A stretch of DNA of 64,000 nt. Source: Brevundimonas diminuta (GTDB lineage: Bacteria; Pseudomonadota; Alphaproteobacteria; Caulobacterales; Caulobacteraceae). A program made the translations under genes and the position numbers. The notes beneath the pieces are model-generated. The model saw only the letters and a list, made by a program, of their open reading frames with translations, ran no database searches and was not told the DNA's origin. This document shows positions 27,271 through 36,671 of the stretch, one piece after another (the first letter of the stretch is position 1; every line of letters starts with the position of its first letter). The stretch spans positions 2,232,001-2,296,000 of the forward strand of contig NZ_CP073063.1 in NCBI RefSeq assembly GCF_022654015.1. Reading direction: 5' to 3'.

Positions 27271-27774
27271 TCAGCGGATCGGCATGTAGCGGCAGGTGAA
27301 GTCCGGATCGCCGCTCATCAGGCTGGGCTTGAGGTGGATGTACAGACGTTCAGCGCCTGCAACGTCGTCCAGCGCAAACGCCTGTTCGGCCTCATACATC
27401 TCGTCCCGATGCGCGTCCGTCCAATCGTGGGCCAGTTTGATGGCGCGCGCCTTGGCTGCCGGCAGGCCGTCGGCGACGACAAAGACATTGCGGTGCTGCT
27501 CGGCGAACCCCACCCCGTCGTAGCCGCCCAGGTTCACGTAGTAGAGCTTTTCCTTGCCCTCATAAGGCGTCGGCGACAGGCTGACCTCATAGCCGTCCGC
27601 CTGCGAAATCTCCGACCAGCAATCGATGTGCAACGTCCCTTCACGTCCCCACCACTGCGCCAGCAAGGCGTCTTTCGTCGCTTCGATCGTGGGGGCGACG
27701 AGGAAGCGCATATCGTGGACCTCGATATTCGCGCCGGGGTGTTCCCCGCCGATGTAGATCGCAAACAGTTTCAT
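27271..27774 (-). CDS. DUF1543-like protein
   Basis: This 167-residue soluble protein opens with KLFAIYIGGEHPGANIEVHDMRFLVA, which I recall as the DUF1543 pattern. It lacks a signal peptide or membrane helix, and no enzymatic motif is recognisable. It ends one base from the convergent glycosyltransferase stop and starts 11 bases after the oxidoreductase gene on the same strand, so it probably shares that transcript. The function is unknown. Confidence 0.65.
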   Translation of the reverse strand: MKLFAIYIGGEHPGANIEVHDMRFLVAPTIEATKDALLAQWWGREGTLHIDCWSEISQADGYEVSLSPTPYEGKEKLYYVNLGGYDGVGFAEQHRNVFVVADGLPAAKARAIKLAHDWTDAHRDEMYEAEQAFALDDVAGAERLYIHLKPSLMSGDPDFTCRYMPIR

Positions 27775-27785
27775 TCGTCCTCGCG

Positions 27786-29456
27786 TCAGGCCGCTGTATC
27801 GGCGTGGTCGACCGCAGGCTTTGCGGTATTCAGGATCAACGCCAGTCGCCGACCGACGATCCCGCCCATTTCGTGCGAACTGGTGATGCCTTGCGCGAAG
27901 GGATGCCGCCCCATGATGAACGGCAGGCTGAGACAGAACAGCCGATCCATCGGCAGGGGCGCATCGACCGGCCGGAACAGGTCATCGACAGCAATCCCCC
28001 GGACCACGTCGGGCGCATCGTTGGCGACCTGATCTCGAACGATACCCTGCTCCAGCAGCGACAGGAACGGAAACTGGATGCCGCTCAGGGCCGCCTGACC
28101 CGTCGCCTCGATGAAGATCGGGAAATGACGCGTTTCACCATTGATCGTGACGCGAGCCCCGCCTTCGGGACAACGCGTATCGACGTCGTGATCGTCGCCC
28201 AAGGCGATGACGTCCAGCCGCCCGGCGGCGTGCAGCGCCAGCATACGCTCGATCGATTCGTGCGGCACGCCGGCGTAGATATCGACGAAGATCGGCTTGA
28301 AGGCGCGGCTGAACCGCTCGAACTCGGCGCTGTCCAGATGCGACACGATGACGGCGACGATCTCGTGCATGCGAAGGATGCCGTCGCGCCAGGCCACGGT
28401 CACCTGTGCGGCATGGTTCGCCTGCGCCTCCTTCAGGTTCGCGGCGGCCCAAACAAACGGATCGACCGCCGCGCGGCGAGCGAAATAGGCCTCGGCGAAG
28501 GTTTCCAGCGTCGCATCATGCAGTCCCGTCTCGGCGGCGTAGTCAGGGTCCAGATGGATCAGCTCGGTTCGAAACAGGTCGAACACGGCGTCCAGCAGCC
28601 CGTCAGGGCCGCGTGCCACAGCCGCAGCGACAGCCTCGGGCGTGCAATAGGTCAGCGGGCCATGCGGCAGCGGAAAATAGAAGTCCGCCTCGGGCAGCAG
28701 CCCCTTTCGCGACATCATGGCGATGTGAAAATCCTCGGTATCCGGTGCCGGCTGATAGATCAGCCGATCGTCCCGCCGAACGAAGTCGCCGTGCGACGTG
28801 GCCAGGGCGACGGCCGCATCGATGGCCGTCAACGACGACCCCCGAATGCCGATGCGTGTCGCCGGAACATCCGCGAGGTCAGACGCAGGCCATGGGCTCA
28901 GGAAATATCCGGGCTGGGCGTCCGGCCGCGACGGCCACTGGTGACCCGTCGCCAGAACCGCGTGGTCGAATACAGCCTTGGCGACCTTCCACGACGGCGG
29001 CGACGTGAAGGTCAGCTCGATGCCGTCCTTGCGATTTGCCGCGTCGATGACCCGACATCCCGTCCGCACATCGATGAGAACGCCCTTGGCGCGGGCCTGC
29101 TGGACCAGGGTGGCGAACTGACTTTCGAAATATCGCCCCAAGGCGACACGCGGGACGAAGGTGCGCTCATCGAGAGACGCCCCATCCACGTCCAGCTCGG
29201 CCAACTCGGCGGGCGTTCGTGCCGACAGCCAGTCGGCCAGCGTGTCCTGCAATGGCGGGATTTCGATGCTGGCGATGTTGGACAGCATCGCCGGGTCGTT
29301 CCAGTCCGGGCTGTAGGGACTACCGCAGCCAGCCGTCTCGCGCGCCTCGAACACTGTGACCCGCGCCGAAACAACACCTTGGGACAGCAGGGCATGCAGG
29401 GCGTAGAGCGTCGTCGGCCCCGCTCCGACGAATGCGACGGACTTTGTCATGGCCAC
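27786..29456 (-). CDS. FAD/NAD(P)-binding oxidoreductase (YdhS-like)
   Basis: This 556-residue protein begins with a FAD-binding motif (VAFVGAGPTTLYALHALL), then carries MLSNIASIEIPP and DHAVLATGHQWPSRP, features of the FAD-NAD(P)-binding family represented by E. coli YdhS. A second dinucleotide site may lie at IGIRGSSLTAIDAAVAL. The substrate is not known for the family. It stands between the two arms of the polysaccharide locus, with no obvious link to polymer synthesis. ATG at 29456 and an in-frame ATG six bases later are equally good starts. Confidence 0.75.
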   Translation of the reverse strand: MAMTKSVAFVGAGPTTLYALHALLSQGVVSARVTVFEARETAGCGSPYSPDWNDPAMLSNIASIEIPPLQDTLADWLSARTPAELAELDVDGASLDERTFVPRVALGRYFESQFATLVQQARAKGVLIDVRTGCRVIDAANRKDGIELTFTSPPSWKVAKAVFDHAVLATGHQWPSRPDAQPGYFLSPWPASDLADVPATRIGIRGSSLTAIDAAVALATSHGDFVRRDDRLIYQPAPDTEDFHIAMMSRKGLLPEADFYFPLPHGPLTYCTPEAVAAAVARGPDGLLDAVFDLFRTELIHLDPDYAAETGLHDATLETFAEAYFARRAAVDPFVWAAANLKEAQANHAAQVTVAWRDGILRMHEIVAVIVSHLDSAEFERFSRAFKPIFVDIYAGVPHESIERMLALHAAGRLDVIALGDDHDVDTRCPEGGARVTINGETRHFPIFIEATGQAALSGIQFPFLSLLEQGIVRDQVANDAPDVVRGIAVDDLFRPVDAPLPMDRLFCLSLPFIMGRHPFAQGITSSHEMGGIVGRRLALILNTAKPAVDHADTAA

Positions 29457-29570
29457 ACAATGCGCGACGCACGCAAAGGCGCCGCATCCGCGCTCGATTT
29501 CAGCGCAACCGCTTCATCTTCTTGCCGAATGTGCGGAATCGGACGTCTGAAACGTCTACTAGGAAAGGCT

Positions 29571-30272
29571 TCAGCCCATCAGCCGCTGCAAGAACCCCGG
29601 CGCCTTGTAGGTCGAGCGGTTCATGACCACGCCGGCGATCTTTCCCCCTACAGCCTCAATCTCGTCGCGCAAGATGACCGGCGCATGGGCGGCCGTGCTT
29701 TCGGCGGCGATCACCAGAACTGTCATGTCCACAAAAGGCGCCAGGATGATCGCCATGTCGTTGCGGTCAGCGGCAGGCGCGTCGATGACGATGGTGTCGG
29801 CGTGGGGCCGCAGCGCCTCCCAATAGCGGGGCTCTCCGACCGCCTCGACCCGGTGCCCGGACCGCAGCGCTTCCATGTGGAAATGCGTGACCCACAACCG
29901 GCCGCCCAGGCAGGACCGCGCCGTCAGCAGCCGCGAATCCGGCACCGGCTTGCCGTCGCGCCCGGTCACGCGCGGCGTCACGGCGTAGAAGCTTGAGCCG
30001 TCGGGCGAGCCCTGCGCCGCCTTGCCGACCTGGCCGAAACGATCCGGCTCGGCTGACACTGTCTCCAACTGCCTCTGCTGCGCCAGATCGCCGTCAATCA
30101 GCCAGACGGGCTTGCGCGCCCGCACCGCCGCCAGCCGCGCGAACTCGCGCGCCACGGTCGAGACGCCCTCTCCGGTGACGGCGGAGGCAAACTGGATCAC
30201 GCGCGCGCGGTGCGCCGGCGCCGGTCCCAACGTCGCCCAAAGGCCCGCCATTTCTGAAGTCAGATCGACCAT
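29571..30272 (-). CDS. hfsB: Polysaccharide chain-length/tyrosine-kinase-like ATPase (HfsB-like)
   Basis: This 233-residue protein resembles the cytoplasmic CpsD/Wzc kinase domain. VIQFASAVTGEGVSTVAREFARLAA corresponds to the P-loop region with the usual GKS/T degraded to GVST, then VWLIDGDLAQQ (Walker A') and DTIVIDAPAA (Walker B). The missing P-loop lysine and the absence of a C-terminal tyrosine cluster argue for a non-kinase regulatory partner, as in Caulobacter HfsB. It is separated from the hfsA-like gene upstream by 47 bases on the same strand. The symbol is assigned from the B-A-D neighbourhood. Confidence 0.6.
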   Translation of the reverse strand: MVDLTSEMAGLWATLGPAPAHRARVIQFASAVTGEGVSTVAREFARLAAVRARKPVWLIDGDLAQQRQLETVSAEPDRFGQVGKAAQGSPDGSSFYAVTPRVTGRDGKPVPDSRLLTARSCLGGRLWVTHFHMEALRSGHRVEAVGEPRYWEALRPHADTIVIDAPAADRNDMAIILAPFVDMTVLVIAAESTAAHAPVILRDEIEAVGGKIAGVVMNRSTYKAPGFLQRLMG

Positions 30273-30319
30273 CGAATCGCCAAGGCGCTCCCTAAGCCCT
30301 CAGCCTAGCACGAGTTTCG

Positions 30320-31759
30320 CTAAGCCGCCTTGGCCGGCGCGACGGCGAGAACCGGCATGTCCAGCGTGCGGCTGACCGAGGCCGGGGTCGTGAAGCCGCG
30401 ACGCGTGAACACCCGCAACAGGCCGACGCACAGGGCCGTGAAACCCGCGAACAGGAAGACCGCCGCCAGCAGCGGGATCTTCAGGCTCTTTCCGGTCGCC
30501 GGCGGCTGGGCGCGTTCGATGACGGTGACGTTGTCGGCGCCGGCGGCGACCAGCGCGTTGTCGGCGCGGCTCTGGGTTTCGCGCTGCTGGAACTCCCGGA
30601 TGGAGGCGCTCAGCACTTCGCGATTGCCGGCCAGGGTCGTGTTCTCGGATTCCAGCGCCGTCAGCCGCGTCTGCCGCGAACGGATGTCGGCCAGCTGCCG
30701 ATCCAGCACCGCCAGACGCGCCGCCAGCGAGTCCCGCTCGGCCCGGGTGTTGATCCGCGTGGTTTCCAGCTCGGTCCAGACGGGGTTCGGTCCGGTGCGG
30801 ACCTCCTTGGCTCCGACGGCTGTGCCGGTCGCAACATAGGCTTGCAGTTGGTTGATCCGCGCTTCGATGTCCTTCACCGGCTGGGCGTCGGGCTGATAGC
30901 GTGACAACAGTTGCTCGCGCTCGGTGCGCAGTTGCAGCACCTGGTCCTGGGCCGAAATGTTCAGATCCTGCTGCAGCGCCACCTCCGCCGGGGTTCCCGC
31001 CTGCTGCGCGATCAGGGTGTTCAGCCGCTGGGCGGTCTGGTTCAGCTGGCTCTGCGTCGACATCCGGTCGGTGAAGACCGTCTGATAGGTCGCCGCCAAC
31101 GTCGCCTTGGCCGCCGTGAAGTCGCCGATGTCGTTGGACGCCAGGAAGGCCTCGTAGGCGCGGTCCGCATTGCCGAGCTCATCCTCGAAGGCGATGCGCT
31201 GGCTGGCGATGGCCGGCGTCTTGTCCTGGAAGACTTCGCGGCGGTAGATCAGATATTGCTCGATGATTGTGTTCAGGACCCGGGCCGCGCGTTCGGGATC
31301 GTCGGCCTTGTAGGTCAGATGGATGACCGCGCTGCCCGGCGCCGTGGCGACGCCCAGGCCGCCGCCGACGGCCTTCAGCGCAGCGGACCGCGCGGCCTGC
31401 GGACTGCCCTTGTGCGGCTCGCCCAGGATGGCGGCCGGGCCCAGGGCATCGACCACCTTCTGGCGAACAGCGCTTGAACCCAGGATGGCGGCTTCGGAGT
31501 TGGCGACCTCGTCGCCCTGCGGCGCTTGGCCCCGCTCGGCCGTGCCGACGCGCGGTTGATAGACGTATTCCTGACCCACGCCTGCGAACACCGAGCCGGT
31601 GGCGGTGTAGCTCTTCTTCAGCGTCATGGCGGCGGCGAACCCCAGCCCCAGGATCACCACGAAGACGACGATCATCAGCAGCAATTCGCGGAACAACAGG
31701 CCGATCACGTCCAGAACGCCGTAGCGCGGCCTTGTGGTGACGTGGGCGGTGGAGCGCAT
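30320..31759 (-). CDS. hfsA: Polysaccharide co-polymerase/chain-length determinant, GumC/Wzc type (HfsA-like)
   Basis: This inner-membrane protein of about 479 residues has an N-terminal helix (LLLMIVVFVVILGLGFAAAM), a long periplasmic coiled-coil region with RAERDSLAARLAVLDRQLADI, and a second helix near the C-terminus (IPLLAAVFLFAGFTALCVGLL). This is the Wzz/GumC architecture that controls polymer length and bridges to the outer-membrane export channel. It lacks the fused kinase domain, which is the separate protein encoded next to it. ATG at 31759 gives a normal N-terminus; GTG at 31798 is an alternative. It diverges from the OPX gene by 121 bases. Confidence 0.7.
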   Translation of the reverse strand: MRSTAHVTTRPRYGVLDVIGLLFRELLLMIVVFVVILGLGFAAAMTLKKSYTATGSVFAGVGQEYVYQPRVGTAERGQAPQGDEVANSEAAILGSSAVRQKVVDALGPAAILGEPHKGSPQAARSAALKAVGGGLGVATAPGSAVIHLTYKADDPERAARVLNTIIEQYLIYRREVFQDKTPAIASQRIAFEDELGNADRAYEAFLASNDIGDFTAAKATLAATYQTVFTDRMSTQSQLNQTAQRLNTLIAQQAGTPAEVALQQDLNISAQDQVLQLRTEREQLLSRYQPDAQPVKDIEARINQLQAYVATGTAVGAKEVRTGPNPVWTELETTRINTRAERDSLAARLAVLDRQLADIRSRQTRLTALESENTTLAGNREVLSASIREFQQRETQSRADNALVAAGADNVTVIERAQPPATGKSLKIPLLAAVFLFAGFTALCVGLLRVFTRRGFTTPASVSRTLDMPVLAVAPAKAA

Positions 31760-31814
31760 CGGGCGGGCCGAATCCCTTGAAAGGCGTGTTGTCTTCACCC
31801 TTCGCCCACCGGCG

Positions 31815-31830
31815 TTAACTGATGGTTACC
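31815..31830 (+). promoter_or_regulatory. Possible CtrA binding site between hfsA-like and hfsD-like genes
   Basis: TTAA (31815-31818), seven bases, then TTACC (31826-31830) differs by one base from the Caulobacter CtrA consensus TTAA-N7-TTAAC. It overlaps a short inverted repeat GGTTA-CCCA-TAACC (31824-31837). CtrA is the cell-cycle regulator of polar genes in this order, so a site here would be sensible, but single near-matches also occur by chance. Confidence 0.35.
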
Positions 31831-31880
31831 CATAACCGGCGAGGTTGGCTCAAATCCCTCGTCGAGGCCGACCGATTCCC

Positions 31881-32630
31881 ATGCTGACCGATCGCCGCCT
31901 GTTTCTGCTGACCCTGGGTTCAGCCTCCATCGCCGCCTCGCTGGCGGCCTGCGGCGGGGCCGGCGGCGTTCGCGATCCCCGGCGCGTCGATCGGTCGCCC
32001 TACGACGACCTCGCCGGCCTGGCCTTCGCCCCCTGGACGGATCAGGAACCGGAATATCTGCTGTATCCTGGCGACGAAATCGAGGTGGCGACGCCGACGG
32101 CCTCGGAGTTGACCCGGACCCTCAAGGTCAGTCCCGATGGTCGTATCGCCCTGCCCCTGATCGGATCGGTCATGGCGGCGGATCGCACCCTGCCCCAGCT
32201 TCAGCAGGTCGTCTCTGCGGCCTATGCGACCCAGTTGGTGCGCCCTGTTGTCGAGGTCACCCTGCGTCAGGCCGGGCCGATCCGCGTCTGGGTCGACGGC
32301 GAGGTGCGCAACCCGGGGGTCTTCGAAATGATCGGCGATCTGGACGCCTATCAGGCGGTGATCCAGGCCGGCGGCTTCGCCCCGACGTCGCGTCAGGACA
32401 GCGTGGCCCTGATCCGTCGAGGGCCCGGCGGATCACGCATGATGCGGGTGGTGGACCTGCGTCCCCGTCGCGGCGAGGTCGTGGCCTTGCGGCGCGGCGA
32501 CATCGTCTTCGTACCGCGTTCGACACTGGGCGAGCTGGCGGCCTTCTTCACCCAGGTGCGCGCCGCGCTGCCGATCGGCTTCAGCTATTCGATCAACGGA
32601 TCGAACGGCAACGGCTACGCCCAGTTCTGA
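31881..32630 (+). CDS. hfsD: Polysaccharide export lipoprotein, OPX family (HfsD-like)
   Basis: This 249-residue outer-membrane polysaccharide export protein has a lipoprotein signal ending SLAACGG. A polysaccharide-export domain (YLLYPGDEIEVATPTASELT through VVEVTLRQA) is followed by a SLBB-type domain (RVWVDGEVRNPGVFEM). It would oligomerise into the export channel for the polymer built by the neighbouring enzymes. The start at ATG 31881 gives a normal signal peptide; a longer frame to 31845 does not. Placement beside hfsA/hfsB-like genes supports HfsD, the holdfast OPX protein, over a generic Wza. Confidence 0.75.
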   Translation: MLTDRRLFLLTLGSASIAASLAACGGAGGVRDPRRVDRSPYDDLAGLAFAPWTDQEPEYLLYPGDEIEVATPTASELTRTLKVSPDGRIALPLIGSVMAADRTLPQLQQVVSAAYATQLVRPVVEVTLRQAGPIRVWVDGEVRNPGVFEMIGDLDAYQAVIQAGGFAPTSRQDSVALIRRGPGGSRMMRVVDLRPRRGEVVALRRGDIVFVPRSTLGELAAFFTQVRAALPIGFSYSINGSNGNGYAQF

Positions 32631-32639
32631 GCCAGCCGC

Positions 32640-32945
32640 TTAGGCGACCAGCTGAACCACGCCCTGGTCGATGTAGCGCCGCGCGGCCTTCTGGGCTTCG
32701 GCGATCTCCTCGCGTTCCATCTCCAGGCTCATCTCGCGGCGGTAGACGCGCGCCTCGATCGAACCCTTCATGGCCGCCAGGTTGAAGATCATGTGGGCCG
32801 ACACCCGGTCCATCGGGCAACCGCCCGATCCGGCCGAGTACATCATGCCCAATTTGAACAAGTCGTCGCCGGACATGTCCGGGGTCGGCAGGGGCAGACC
32901 GTCGTCGTGGGCCTGCAGGTCGTGCGCCATTTCTTGCGCGTTCAT
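32640..32945 (-). CDS. Small Sel1-repeat-like protein
   Basis: This is a 101-residue soluble protein. DDLFKLGMMYSAGSGGCPMDRVSAHMIFNLAAMKGSIEAR has the helix-turn-helix pattern of a Sel1-like repeat, and a charged helix follows. AGGAG lies eight bases before ATG 32945; the GTG just upstream is also possible. It converges with the OPX gene (nine bases apart), so it is a separate transcript. Sel1 repeats mediate protein contacts; no partner is evident. Confidence 0.65.
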   Translation of the reverse strand: MNAQEMAHDLQAHDDGLPLPTPDMSGDDLFKLGMMYSAGSGGCPMDRVSAHMIFNLAAMKGSIEARVYRREMSLEMEREEIAEAQKAARRYIDQGVVQLVA

Positions 32946-33259
32946 CACCGTATCTCCTCAACGGGCGCCCTTCTGGACCCGCCTCTGAGACGCCATCAAA
33001 TACCGGTGGTTTGAAGTTAAAGTTAACGGCGAGAGGCCTTCCACGCACTTTTCAGTAAAGCAGAAATGAATACTTCCGACGCGATTCAGATCTCGGAAAT
33101 CTCTGATAAATCTCTCGTTTACGCCTCGCAGGCGCGGCCTACGCGCGCTGCAAACCTGACGGGATCGTTCAGCGGGCATTCAGGCGCGAAATCCGACCTT
33201 GCTCATCATTAACGGGTCGGATCGGCACATCCGTCGGCGGCCCAGAATGGAGCACGAAG
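32946..33259. other. Gene-free, relatively AT-rich intergenic region
   Basis: No convincing gene is seen here. The stretch is clearly richer in A and T than its surroundings (for example around 32993-33030 and 33055-33125). It contains GTTAAAGTTAACGG near 33017-33030 and CATTAACGGG near 33207. It must hold the divergent promoters of the small Sel1-like gene and the first RcnB-like gene. GGAGCACGAAG before 33260 is the ribosome-binding site of the latter. Confidence 0.6.
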
Positions 33260-33844
33260 ATGAACCGCCTCACCAAGGCCGCCGTCGTCGCCCTCGCCCT
33301 GTCGACCACGGCCGTGCCGATGCTCGTCCAGGCCCAGGACCGCGACCGCCGCGAGTATCGTCAGGATCGTCGTGACGACCGCCGCGACTTCCGTCAGGAA
33401 CGCCGTGAAGATCGCCGCGACTGGCGCGACGGTCGCTATGACAGCCGCCAGGACTATCGCCGGGACCGCCGCGACGACCGTCGTGACTATCGCGACGAAC
33501 GCCGGGACGACCGTCGCGATTGGCGCAACGACCGCTGGGACCGCAATAACAGCAACTGGTGGCGCGGGCGCTCGGACTTCCGTGGCTACAACGGTCCGCG
33601 CGCAGGCTACTGGTACGCCCCCAGCTATGGCTACTATCGGGTCGAGCCGCGCTACAGCAACTATCGCTGGCGCACCGGCGGTTATCTGCCCTACCAGTAT
33701 CGCAACTACTATGTCCGCGACCCCTATGTTTACGGTCTTCGCGAAGCGCCGCGCGGCTATCGCTACGTCCACGCCGGCAACGATATCCTGTTGATCGCTG
33801 TGGCCAGCGGCCTGATCGCCAGCGTCCTCTCGGGCGTCTATTAA
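33260..33844 (+). CDS. RcnB-like periplasmic protein, Arg/Asp-rich
   Basis: This 194-residue protein has a clear signal peptide (to about LVQAQ, residue 26) and a long stretch of alternating Arg and Asp with Tyr (DRREYRQDRRDDRRDF and similar, residues 28-95). A conserved C-terminal domain contains WYAPSYGYYRVEP, GGYLPYQYRNYYV and ending APRGYRYVHAGNDILLIA. This C-terminal pattern is the RcnB family, periplasmic proteins linked to nickel/cobalt homeostasis in E. coli; a metal role is not shown here. GGAGCACGAAG precedes the ATG, and a terminator follows at 33868. Confidence 0.75.
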   Translation: MNRLTKAAVVALALSTTAVPMLVQAQDRDRREYRQDRRDDRRDFRQERREDRRDWRDGRYDSRQDYRRDRRDDRRDYRDERRDDRRDWRNDRWDRNNSNWWRGRSDFRGYNGPRAGYWYAPSYGYYRVEPRYSNYRWRTGGYLPYQYRNYYVRDPYVYGLREAPRGYRYVHAGNDILLIAVASGLIASVLSGVY

Positions 33845-33867
33845 GCCTCGCCATAACCGGACGATCG

Positions 33868-33904
33868 AACCCCGCAGGTCTTGCCTGCGGGGTTCTGCTT
33901 TTTC
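33868..33904 (+). terminator. Rho-independent terminator
   Basis: AACCCCGCAGG (33868-33878) pairs perfectly with 33884-33894 around a five-base loop, followed by CTGCTTTTTC. It closes the first RcnB-like transcript, so the two RcnB-like genes are separate units. Confidence 0.85.
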
Positions 33905-34006
33905 GGACAGTCCCTTGATTGCGAACGGTGTTCAGCCTGGGTTCATCGCCACGGATCGATGATCGTCTCAAGCCGCCGGAGACCCGGCGTGCAGGAACGA
34001 AAGACC

Positions 34007-35056
34007 ATGAAACGCCTCCTGATGGCTTTCACCGCCATCGCCGCCGTCGCCGGCCCGCTTGCAGCTCCGATGCAGGCCCTCGCCCAAGAACAGGAACAGG
34101 CTCAACAGGGTCAGGCTCAGCAGGAACGACCGCAGCGCGAAGGGCGGGCCCGCGGCATGAACCGGCCCGAGCGTCCGCAGATGGGTCGTGAAGACGGACC
34201 GCGCGAGCCTCGCCCCGAACGTCCCAGCCGCCCCGCAAACGATACGCCCCGTGCCGAGCGCCCGTCGGGTGGCGAACGGCCCAATGCGGCCGGCCAGCGT
34301 CCGGATCGTCCCGAAGGCGGTTGGAACCGGCCCGATCGTCCGAACACCGGCGGCCAGCGTCCGGATCGTCCCGTAGGCGGTTGGAACCGTCCCGATCGTC
34401 CGAACACCGGCGGCCAACGCCCAGACCGGCCCGAAGGCGGCTGGAACCGTCCTGATCGTCCGAACACCGGCGGCCAACGTCCAGACCGACCCGAAGGCGG
34501 TTGGAACCGACCCGATCGCCCGAACACCGGCGGCCAACGTCCAGACCGCCCCGAAGGCGGCTGGAACCGACCCGACCGGCCCGACCGCCCAAATACGGGC
34601 GGCCAACGTCCAGACCGTCCCGGTAACGGCTGGAACCGTCCCGACCGTCCGGGCTCGGGCTGGAACAACGGTCGTGACCGCGACCGTCAGCACCGTGAGT
34701 TCCGCCAGCGCTTCAACGGCGATCAGTGGCGGCGCGACTTCTATCGCAACCACCGCTCGGACTGGTGGCGCAACGATCGGCGCTTCAGGGGATACAACGG
34801 CGTGCGCGTCGGCTTCTACTTCGCGCCGGGCTGGGGCTACTACAGCGTGCCACGCTCCTACTGGGGCCGGTCGTGGTCGGTCGGCCAGTACCTGCCGGAA
34901 GCCTTCTGGCGCTATCAGTTGAACGACTGGCGCACCTACGGCCTGGGCTATCCGCCGGAGGGCACACGCTGGGTCTCGGTCGACAACACCCTGTATCTGA
35001 TCGACGAATACGACGGCTACATCATCGACGTCATCCGCGACGCCTGGCGCTGGTAA
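34007..35056 (+). CDS. RcnB-like secreted protein with Pro/Arg/Asp-rich tandem repeats
   Basis: This 349-residue protein begins with a signal peptide (MKRLLMAFTAIAAVAGPLAA through QALAQ), then a Gln/Arg-rich stretch. Residues 95-218 repeat a 20-residue unit (GQRPDRPEGGWNRPDRPNTG). The C-terminal domain of about 120 residues (WRRDFYRNHRSDWWRNDRRF, YFAPGWGYYSVP, EGTRWVSVDNTLYLID) matches the end of the RcnB-like protein encoded just upstream. The repeat region is proline-rich and probably extended, perhaps spanning the periplasm or binding envelope components. AGGA before ATG 34007 supports the start. It is flanked by terminators on both sides. Confidence 0.75.
   Translation: MKRLLMAFTAIAAVAGPLAAPMQALAQEQEQAQQGQAQQERPQREGRARGMNRPERPQMGREDGPREPRPERPSRPANDTPRAERPSGGERPNAAGQRPDRPEGGWNRPDRPNTGGQRPDRPVGGWNRPDRPNTGGQRPDRPEGGWNRPDRPNTGGQRPDRPEGGWNRPDRPNTGGQRPDRPEGGWNRPDRPDRPNTGGQRPDRPGNGWNRPDRPGSGWNNGRDRDRQHREFRQRFNGDQWRRDFYRNHRSDWWRNDRRFRGYNGVRVGFYFAPGWGYYSVPRSYWGRSWSVGQYLPEAFWRYQLNDWRTYGLGYPPEGTRWVSVDNTLYLIDEYDGYIIDVIRDAWRW
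34291..34660 (+). repeat. 60-bp coding tandem repeat
   Basis: Four near-perfect 60-base units start at 34291, 34351, 34411 and 34471. A fifth starts at 34531 with a nine-base insertion, and a diverged sixth starts at about 34600. They encode the 20-residue Pro/Arg/Asp/Trp repeat of the second RcnB-like protein. Unit differences are mostly synonymous third-position changes (cgg/cga, cgt/cgc), suggesting selection on the protein. Confidence 0.9.
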
Positions 35057-35060
35057 GAAC

Positions 35061-35094
35061 AAAGGCCCGGAGAGCAATCTCCGGGCCTTTATCG
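35061..35094 (+). terminator. Rho-independent terminator
   Basis: AAAGGCCCGGAGA (35061-35073) pairs with 35078-35090 over a GCAA loop, running into TTTAT. It lies four bases after the stop of the repeat-containing RcnB-like gene. Confidence 0.85.
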
Positions 35095-35100
35095 TGCAGT

Positions 35101-35170
35101 TTGTCGCTCAAGCAGCGAGGACCGCGTCGCGAGCGTTAGCGACAAGCCGGGGTTTGGGGGCCGCAGCCCC
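35101..35170. repeat. Palindromic intergenic element downstream of gatB
   Basis: TTGTCGCT (35101-35108) and AGCGACAA (35138-35145) form inverted arms. Further on GGGGC-CGCA-GCCCC (35157-35170) forms a hairpin ending six bases before the gatB stop. The G/C-rich hairpins and the phrase GCGAGCGTTAGCGACAAGCC resemble dispersed intergenic repeats of this order. It may also end the gat transcript, though no T tract follows on the minus strand. Confidence 0.45.
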
Positions 35171-35175
35171 AAGCA

Positions 35176-36669
<1,494 letters not shown>

Positions 36670-36671
36670 GC

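Noticed and set aside
27804..29996. 730-codon plus-strand frame opposite the FAD oxidoreductase and hfsB-like genes
   Set aside because: It spans two well-supported minus-strand genes and has Arg/Gln/Asp-rich composition typical of an antisense shadow.
32958..33179. 73-codon minus-strand frame in the AT-rich gap
   Set aside because: No ribosome-binding site, signal or family resemblance. It overlaps the likely promoter region of the Sel1-like gene.
34291..34660. Regular 60-base repeats suggesting a CRISPR array
   Set aside because: There are no unique spacers, the units are contiguous, in frame and coding, and no cas genes are present.
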